Below the pieces are notes generated by a model that saw only the letters and a list, made by a program, of their open reading frames with translations, was not told the origin of the DNA and searched no databases. From contig NZ_CALAGI010000127.1 of assembly GCF_937891315.1 (NCBI RefSeq), positions 1 to 36,020 on the forward strand: a stretch of 36,020 nt of DNA, in the 5' to 3' direction. Origin of the DNA: an uncultured Amaricoccus sp. (lineage in GTDB: Bacteria > Pseudomonadota > Alphaproteobacteria > Rhodobacterales > Rhodobacteraceae). The position numbers and the translations under genes are program-made. Positions 32,137 through 36,020 of this stretch are shown here, in pieces. The stretch's first letter is position 1; every line of letters begins with the position of its first letter.

Positions 32137-32784
32137 ATGACCAAGGCGATCACGACCATCGCTCTCGCGTCCACGCTCGCCGTGCTCGCCGGGGCTGCGA
32201 GTGCCCAGGGATTTGGTGACGGCTCCTTCTATGTGAAGGGCTTCGGCGGTGCGACCTGGCCGAGCAGCCAGGATTTTCAGCTGAACGGCAAGAACGGCGG
32301 CGGCAGTATCGACAGCGGGCTCGACTATGACACGGGCTATCTGCTCGGCATCGCCGGCGGCTACAACATCCGGCCGAACGTCGCGGTGGAACTCGAGTAT
32401 GTGTACCGCAACGCCGACGCGGACGTGAAGAACTCGGGCGGCGTCTCCGCCACCACGGAGTCGAACGCCTGGATGGTGAACGGCATCTACAAGTTCTCGC
32501 CGGTCGGCGCGACGCAGCAGGTGGTGCCCTACCTCGGCGCCGGTCTCGGTATCGCGGATCTCGCCGTCGAAAACCTGGGGGTGACGGCGGACGTCGACAG
32601 CGACTATCAGCTGGCCTACCAGCTGATCGGCGGTGTCGGATATCAGCTGTCGCCGAACCTGACGCTGAATACCGAAGCGCGGTTCTTCGGCATCAACAAC
32701 CAGACGCTGGAAAACGACGACGTCGACTTCAAGGCCAAGTACCACACGCTCGATCTTCTGATCGGCGCGACCTACTCGTTCTGA
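32137..32784 (+). CDS. Outer-membrane beta-barrel protein
   Basis: A 215-residue exported protein. The signal peptide is MTKAITTIALASTLAVLAG followed by AASAQ. The mature part has alternating beta strands (SFYVKGFGGATW, GYLLGIAGGYNIRPNVAVELEYVYR, VVPYLGAGLGIADLAV, YQLIGGVGYQLSPNLTLNTEARFF) and ends in a C-terminal phenylalanine, the usual barrel-assembly signal. It resembles the OmpA-like/Opa-like 8-strand barrels without a peptidoglycan-binding domain. The function is not known. GGGGATAGGA precedes the ATG. Confidence 0.87.
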   Translation: MTKAITTIALASTLAVLAGAASAQGFGDGSFYVKGFGGATWPSSQDFQLNGKNGGGSIDSGLDYDTGYLLGIAGGYNIRPNVAVELEYVYRNADADVKNSGGVSATTESNAWMVNGIYKFSPVGATQQVVPYLGAGLGIADLAVENLGVTADVDSDYQLAYQLIGGVGYQLSPNLTLNTEARFFGINNQTLENDDVDFKAKYHTLDLLIGATYSF

Positions 32785-32791
32785 CGACAGA

Positions 32792-32817
32792 GGGGCCGGG
32801 CGCGCGCGCCTGGCCCC
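32792..32817. terminator. GC-rich hairpin between convergent barrel and membrane-protein genes
   Basis: Arms GGGGCCGGGCG and CGCCTGGCCCC (one G-T pair) lie 7 bp after the barrel-protein stop and 3 bp after the stop of the minus-strand gene. No T run follows on either strand. Confidence 0.5.
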
Positions 32818-32820
32818 GTC

Positions 32821-33357
32821 CTACGCCGCGCGGCGGCTCCGCCAGCGGGTGAAGAAGAAGATGCCGGCCAGTGCCAGCAGTGCCAGCAGGAACAGTATCC
32901 AGAGATACTGTTCGACATAGGCGACGGCCGCCGTGCCGAGGCCGAGTGCGACGCCGATGATCATCAGCCGCCAGTTGGCATAGACCCCGCAGGTATAGGT
33001 GCCGAGCGCCAGCACGACGCCGTTGAAAAGTCCGGTATCCGCGTTCGTCAGCCTTCCCGCGCTGATGAAGATGAAGACGAGTTCCAGCGCCGCCAGCACG
33101 CCAAGCCAGTGCAGCGCGGTGCGAAGCGTCGGGCCGGCCCAGGCGGTTCCGCGCGGTTCGTGGATCCAGTCGAGCGCGACGCAGAGCAAGCCGAAGACGA
33201 TCGCAAGTCCGGACCAGTAGATCTGCGAGCCCTGCGAGACATCCGAGAGGGCGACACCACCAAAGGCGAGCAGCAGCATCACGCCGCCGATGATCGCGTC
33301 GAACGTGGGTCGCCAAGCGTCGATCCGCCGGGTTTCCGCGGGGGGCATGTCGGACAT
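32821..33357 (-). CDS. Hypothetical multi-pass membrane protein (SPW-repeat-like)
   Basis: A 178-residue protein of unknown function with about five to six hydrophobic helices. The first is AIIGGVMLLLAFGGVALSDV; a WSGLAIVFGLLCVALDWI helix, LHWLGVLAALELVFIFI and a terminal LWILFLLALLALAGIFFFTRW follow. A basic C-terminal tail (RSRRAA) follows the last helix. The repeated small-helix layout is reminiscent of SPW-repeat membrane proteins, but I am not sure. The ATG at 33357 has GGAG 7 bases upstream and is preferred over the longer start at 33414. Confidence 0.7.
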   Translation of the reverse strand: MSDMPPAETRRIDAWRPTFDAIIGGVMLLLAFGGVALSDVSQGSQIYWSGLAIVFGLLCVALDWIHEPRGTAWAGPTLRTALHWLGVLAALELVFIFISAGRLTNADTGLFNGVVLALGTYTCGVYANWRLMIIGVALGLGTAAVAYVEQYLWILFLLALLALAGIFFFTRWRSRRAA

Positions 33358-33600
33358 CCGGCTTCTCCGATCCAGTGATGCGGCGACTATGCCAAGGGTC
33401 GGCGGGCGTGACAATGGCGCCGCGGCGGGATTGCGCCTCGCGCCCGCGCACCCGGAGCGCGCGCGGGCAGGTCGCGAAGAGGGCCAGATTTCTCCGGAGC
33501 GTTCAGTCGTGGCGAGGATGTCCGGCTTGGCCGTCGCAAACGGTCGCGATCGTGAAGGGAAGATTCGGGACGGATGAGAGCGGGCCCAACGCGAAAGTCA

Positions 33601-35004
33601 TCACAATATGGCGTAGGGGAGCAGGCCGCGCTCGTTGGGATCGACCGAGAGCCGGCGCTCCAGCGGCGGGACGGCGCGCTGGTGACAGGCGCGGCGCTCG
33701 CAGATGCGGCAGGAAATGCCGATCGGCTGATAGGAGGCGTCGTTGCGAATGTCGAGATCGTCGGCATAGATGATCTGCGCCGCGTGCGTGATCTCGCAGC
33801 CGAGACCGATCGCATAGCGTCGAACCGGCGCCCGGAAGCTGCCGCCCGGCTTCGAGACGTCGCGGGCGAGGCTTATGTATCGCGCGCCGTCGGGCGTCTC
33901 GGCGAGTTGGCGCAGGAACCGGCCCGGCGTCTCGAAGGCCTGGTGCACGTTCCACAGCGGGCAGGCGCCGCCGAAACGGGTGAACTGCAACCGCGTGGCC
34001 GAATGGCGCTTGGTGATGGTGCCGGCCTGGTCGACCCGGACGAAATAGAACGGCACGCCCTTGGCCCCGATCCGTTGCAGGCTCGAGAGCCGCTGGCCGA
34101 CCTGCTCGATCGAGGCGTCGAAGGTCTGGGCCAGCGCCTCCATGTCATGGCGCAGCGCCTCGGCGCGTTCGAGGAAGCGCCCATAGGGCATCAGCGCCGC
34201 GCCGGCGAAATAGTTGGCGAGGCCGGTCTTGCAGATCGCCCGCGACGCCTCGGCGCGGAACCGGGCGAGGTCGAGCGTCGCCTCGAGCAGATCGTCATAT
34301 TCGAGCAGGCCGATCTGGTGCAGGATCTGAAACGCCTGCGTCGCCGGTGCCGCGTGCGCGGCGAGGACGAGCCGTCGGGCCTCGGGATCGTAGCGGCGCA
34401 GCGGGGCCGCCGGATCCAGGACGAGAGTCACGCCGTGGCGCGCGCGGAGCCATTCCGCCAGCGCGGCCAGCCGGTCGCCGCCGCCGAGCTGGCTGGCGAA
34501 ATATTCGGCGGCGCGGTCGATGGCGTCGAAATAATTGTCGCAATAGTGGAAGAAGTCCCGCACCTCCTCCCACGGCAGGGGGCTCAGCGGACTGTCCTCG
34601 CGGCCGAGCACCTCGTTCAGCTGCGCCAGCCGTTCGTTGGTCTGAAGATGCGCCCGGTGCAGGGTGAGAAAGGCGCGCGCCAGATTCGGTGCGTTCGAAG
34701 CCACGAGCTGGACATCGCCGAGCGGCGTGGCGTCCGGCCCGAATACCGGATCGGCCAGCGCCTCGCGCAAATCGGCGACGAGACGCTCGGTCGAGCCGGC
34801 GGCGATCTCCGCGACGTTGATGCCGAATTCCTGCGCGAGGCTCAGGATCACGCGCGCCGAGACCGGGCGATGGTTGTTCTCCATCTGGTTGAGGTAGGAG
34901 AGGGAAACCCCCAGTTTCGCAGCGTATTCCGCCTGAGTCAGGTTGAGCCGAACGCGGATTTCGCGCAGTTTCGCACCGACATAGAGCTTGCGAGTCCGGG
35001 CCAT
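33601..35004 (-). CDS. pccR: Short-chain acyl-CoA-responsive regulator, ScfR/PccR type
   Basis: A 467-residue regulator of the ScfR family, which controls short-chain acyl-CoA metabolism. The N-terminal XRE helix-turn-helix spans residues ~7-65 (LYVGAKLREIRVRLNLTQAEYAAKLGVSLSYLNQMENNHRPVS). A central ImmA/IrrE-like helical region follows, then the C-terminal DUF2083-type domain (GVPFYFVRVDQAGTITKR, CPLWNVHQAFETPGRF). A cysteine cluster GISCRICERRACHQRA ends the domain. In Rhodobacter sphaeroides PccR activates propionyl-CoA carboxylase genes through TTTGCAAA repeats; here the divergent gene is pccB and such repeats lie between. The ATG at 35004 starts the HTH normally but has no Shine-Dalgarno, so it may be leaderless or translated weakly. 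A longer start at 35145 would overlap pccB. Confidence 0.9.
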   Translation of the reverse strand: MARTRKLYVGAKLREIRVRLNLTQAEYAAKLGVSLSYLNQMENNHRPVSARVILSLAQEFGINVAEIAAGSTERLVADLREALADPVFGPDATPLGDVQLVASNAPNLARAFLTLHRAHLQTNERLAQLNEVLGREDSPLSPLPWEEVRDFFHYCDNYFDAIDRAAEYFASQLGGGDRLAALAEWLRARHGVTLVLDPAAPLRRYDPEARRLVLAAHAAPATQAFQILHQIGLLEYDDLLEATLDLARFRAEASRAICKTGLANYFAGAALMPYGRFLERAEALRHDMEALAQTFDASIEQVGQRLSSLQRIGAKGVPFYFVRVDQAGTITKRHSATRLQFTRFGGACPLWNVHQAFETPGRFLRQLAETPDGARYISLARDVSKPGGSFRAPVRRYAIGLGCEITHAAQIIYADDLDIRNDASYQPIGISCRICERRACHQRAVPPLERRLSVDPNERGLLPYAIL

Positions 35005-35007
35005 GGC

Positions 35008-35055
35008 TTTGCAAGTTTGCAATTCGCAATCTGGCTTTGCAATAGGATTTGCAAA
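35008..35055. promoter_or_regulatory. Cluster of five TTTGCAA-type operators between pccR and pccB
   Basis: TTTGCAA occurs at 35008-35014, 35016-35022 and 35036-35042, TTCGCAA at 35023-35029, and TTTGCAAA at 35048-35055. The last two full sites, TTTGCAAT and TTTGCAAA, are spaced by AGGA, matching the TTTGCAAA-X4-TTTGCAAA arrangement known for PccR targets. The cluster runs to within 4 bp of the pccR start, so it should govern both divergent genes and allow autoregulation. Confidence 0.8.
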
Positions 35056-35135
35056 TCCACCGAACAACGCTTGTTCGGGGTCGCCGCATCTGGCACAGCT
35101 TTCGCCAAATCGAACGATACGCGGAGGAGAGTCCG

Positions 35136-36020
35136 GTGAAGGCAATTCTCGAACAGCTCGAAGATCGGCGCTCGGAGGCGCGGCTCGGGGGCGGGCTGGC
35201 GCGCATCAAGGCGCAGCATGCCAAGGGCAAGCTGACGGCGCGCGAGCGGATCGAGGTTCTGCTGGACGAGGGCAGCTTCGAGGAGTTCGACATGTTCGTC
35301 GCGCATCGCTCGACCGATTTCGGCATGGAGAACCAGCACTATCCGGGCGACGGGGTCGTCACCGGCTGGGGCACGATCAACGGTCGCCTGGTCTATGTCT
35401 TCAGCCAGGACTTCACCGTGTTCGGCGGGTCACTGAGCGAAACCCATGCGCAGAAGATCTGCAAGATCATGGATATGGCGGTGCAGAACGGCGCGCCGGT
35501 GATCGGGCTGAACGATTCCGGCGGCGCGCGCATTCAGGAGGGCGTCGCCTCGCTCGCCGGCTACGCCGACGTGTTCCAGCGCAACATCATGGCGAGCGGC
35601 GTCATTCCGCAGATCAGCGTCATCATGGGGCCCTGCGCCGGCGGCGCGGTCTACAGCCCGGCGATGACCGACTTCATCTTCATGGTGAAGGACAGCTCGT
35701 ACATGTTCGTCACCGGCCCCGAGGTGGTGAAGACCGTGACGCACGAGGAAGTGACGGCCGAGGAATTGGGCGGCGCCACCACGCACACCAGCCGCAGCGG
35801 TGTGGCCGACCTGGCATTTGAAAACGACGTAGAGGCGCTGCTGATGCTGCGCCGCCTGTACAACTACCTGCCGCTCAACAACCGCGAGAAGGCGCCGGTG
35901 CGCCCCAGCAACGACCCGGCCGACCGCATGGACCTGAGCCTGGACACGCTGGTGCCCGACAACCCCAACAAGCCCTACGACATGAAGGAGCTGATCCTCA
36001 AGACGGTGGACGACGGGGAC
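35136..36020 (+). CDS. pccB: Propionyl-CoA carboxylase beta subunit (N-terminal part, cut by window edge; possibly chimeric)
   Basis: Biotin-dependent carboxyltransferase subunit that carboxylates propionyl-CoA to methylmalonyl-CoA. 295 residues are present, frame open to the edge; the full protein is usually ~510. A GTG start at 35136 follows GGAGGAG and the sequence begins VKAILEQLEDRRSEARLGGG. Acyl-CoA and active-site segments are clear: FSQDFTVFGGSLSE, GLNDSGGARIQEGV, GPCAGGAVYSPAMTDF. After about residue 200 (from ~35735-35770) both codon use and residue pattern change: ADLAFENDVEALLMLRRLYNYLPLNNREK is the Burkholderiales type, with uniform CGC arginine and TAC tyrosine codons. The first two thirds fit the rest of the window. 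The join may be an assembly artefact. Confidence 0.9.
   Translation, partial: MKAILEQLEDRRSEARLGGGLARIKAQHAKGKLTARERIEVLLDEGSFEEFDMFVAHRSTDFGMENQHYPGDGVVTGWGTINGRLVYVFSQDFTVFGGSLSETHAQKICKIMDMAVQNGAPVIGLNDSGGARIQEGVASLAGYADVFQRNIMASGVIPQISVIMGPCAGGAVYSPAMTDFIFMVKDSSYMFVTGPEVVKTVTHEEVTAEELGGATTHTSRSGVADLAFENDVEALLMLRRLYNYLPLNNREKAPVRPSNDPADRMDLSLDTLVPDNPNKPYDMKELILKTVDDGD

Overview
The window is high-GC DNA with dense, mostly short-spaced genes typical of a free-living alphaproteobacterium. Several gene sets point to a Rhodobacterales-like organism: a PccR/ScfR-type regulator divergent from a propionyl-CoA carboxylase beta gene with TTTGCAA operators between them, adjacent metZ and folE2, a PLP-fold ornithine decarboxylase, and a CtrA-box-like site. 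This placement is inference from gene content. I found no rRNA, tRNA, CRISPR array, insertion sequence or phage gene.

Layout. Positions 1-564 hold the N-terminus of a homodimeric-type pyruvate dehydrogenase E1 (aceE, minus strand, cut by the window edge). An SGNH hydrolase/ribokinase pair and a winged-helix/TPR regulator follow (971-4556). Positions 4493-6330 hold a minus-strand run of small envelope proteins: a DUF3329-like membrane protein, a DUF1269 protein, two glycine-zipper lipoproteins and a secreted EF-hand protein. Next come a class V aminotransferase, an ABC exporter, ygfZ, an inositol-monophosphatase-family gene, a second EF-hand protein that appears to use a CTG start, an EEP-family phosphatase, a CpdA-like phosphodiesterase, ornithine decarboxylase and rpmB (6431-15062).

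The centre (15202-25322) is a complete amino-sugar locus. On the minus strand are murQ, a sugar-binding protein, two permeases, a Gfo/Idh/MocA oxidoreductase and a UgpC/MalK-type ATPase. Divergently on the plus strand, with overlapping or abutting ends, are a BadF/BcrA-type sugar kinase, a GntR/UTRA regulator, a two-SIS-domain NagB-II-like deaminase and nagA. Two near-identical 18-bp sites face outward in the divergent promoter. The simplest reading is ABC import of an N-acetylmuramic-acid-containing sugar or GlcNAc, cytoplasmic phosphorylation, lactyl-ether cleavage, deacetylation and deamination to fructose 6-phosphate. This is a non-PTS route; the oxidoreductase is the unexplained step.

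The right side has acylphosphatase, rimO, folE2 and metZ (all minus), a glutathione transferase, a cytochrome c, an Rid protein lacking the usual arginine, an outer-membrane beta-barrel, an unknown membrane protein, pccR and pccB. The last ~250-320 bases of pccB change in codon use and protein type from alphaproteobacterial to Burkholderiales-like. A chimeric assembly at the contig end, or a recombination junction inside the gene, is therefore likely.
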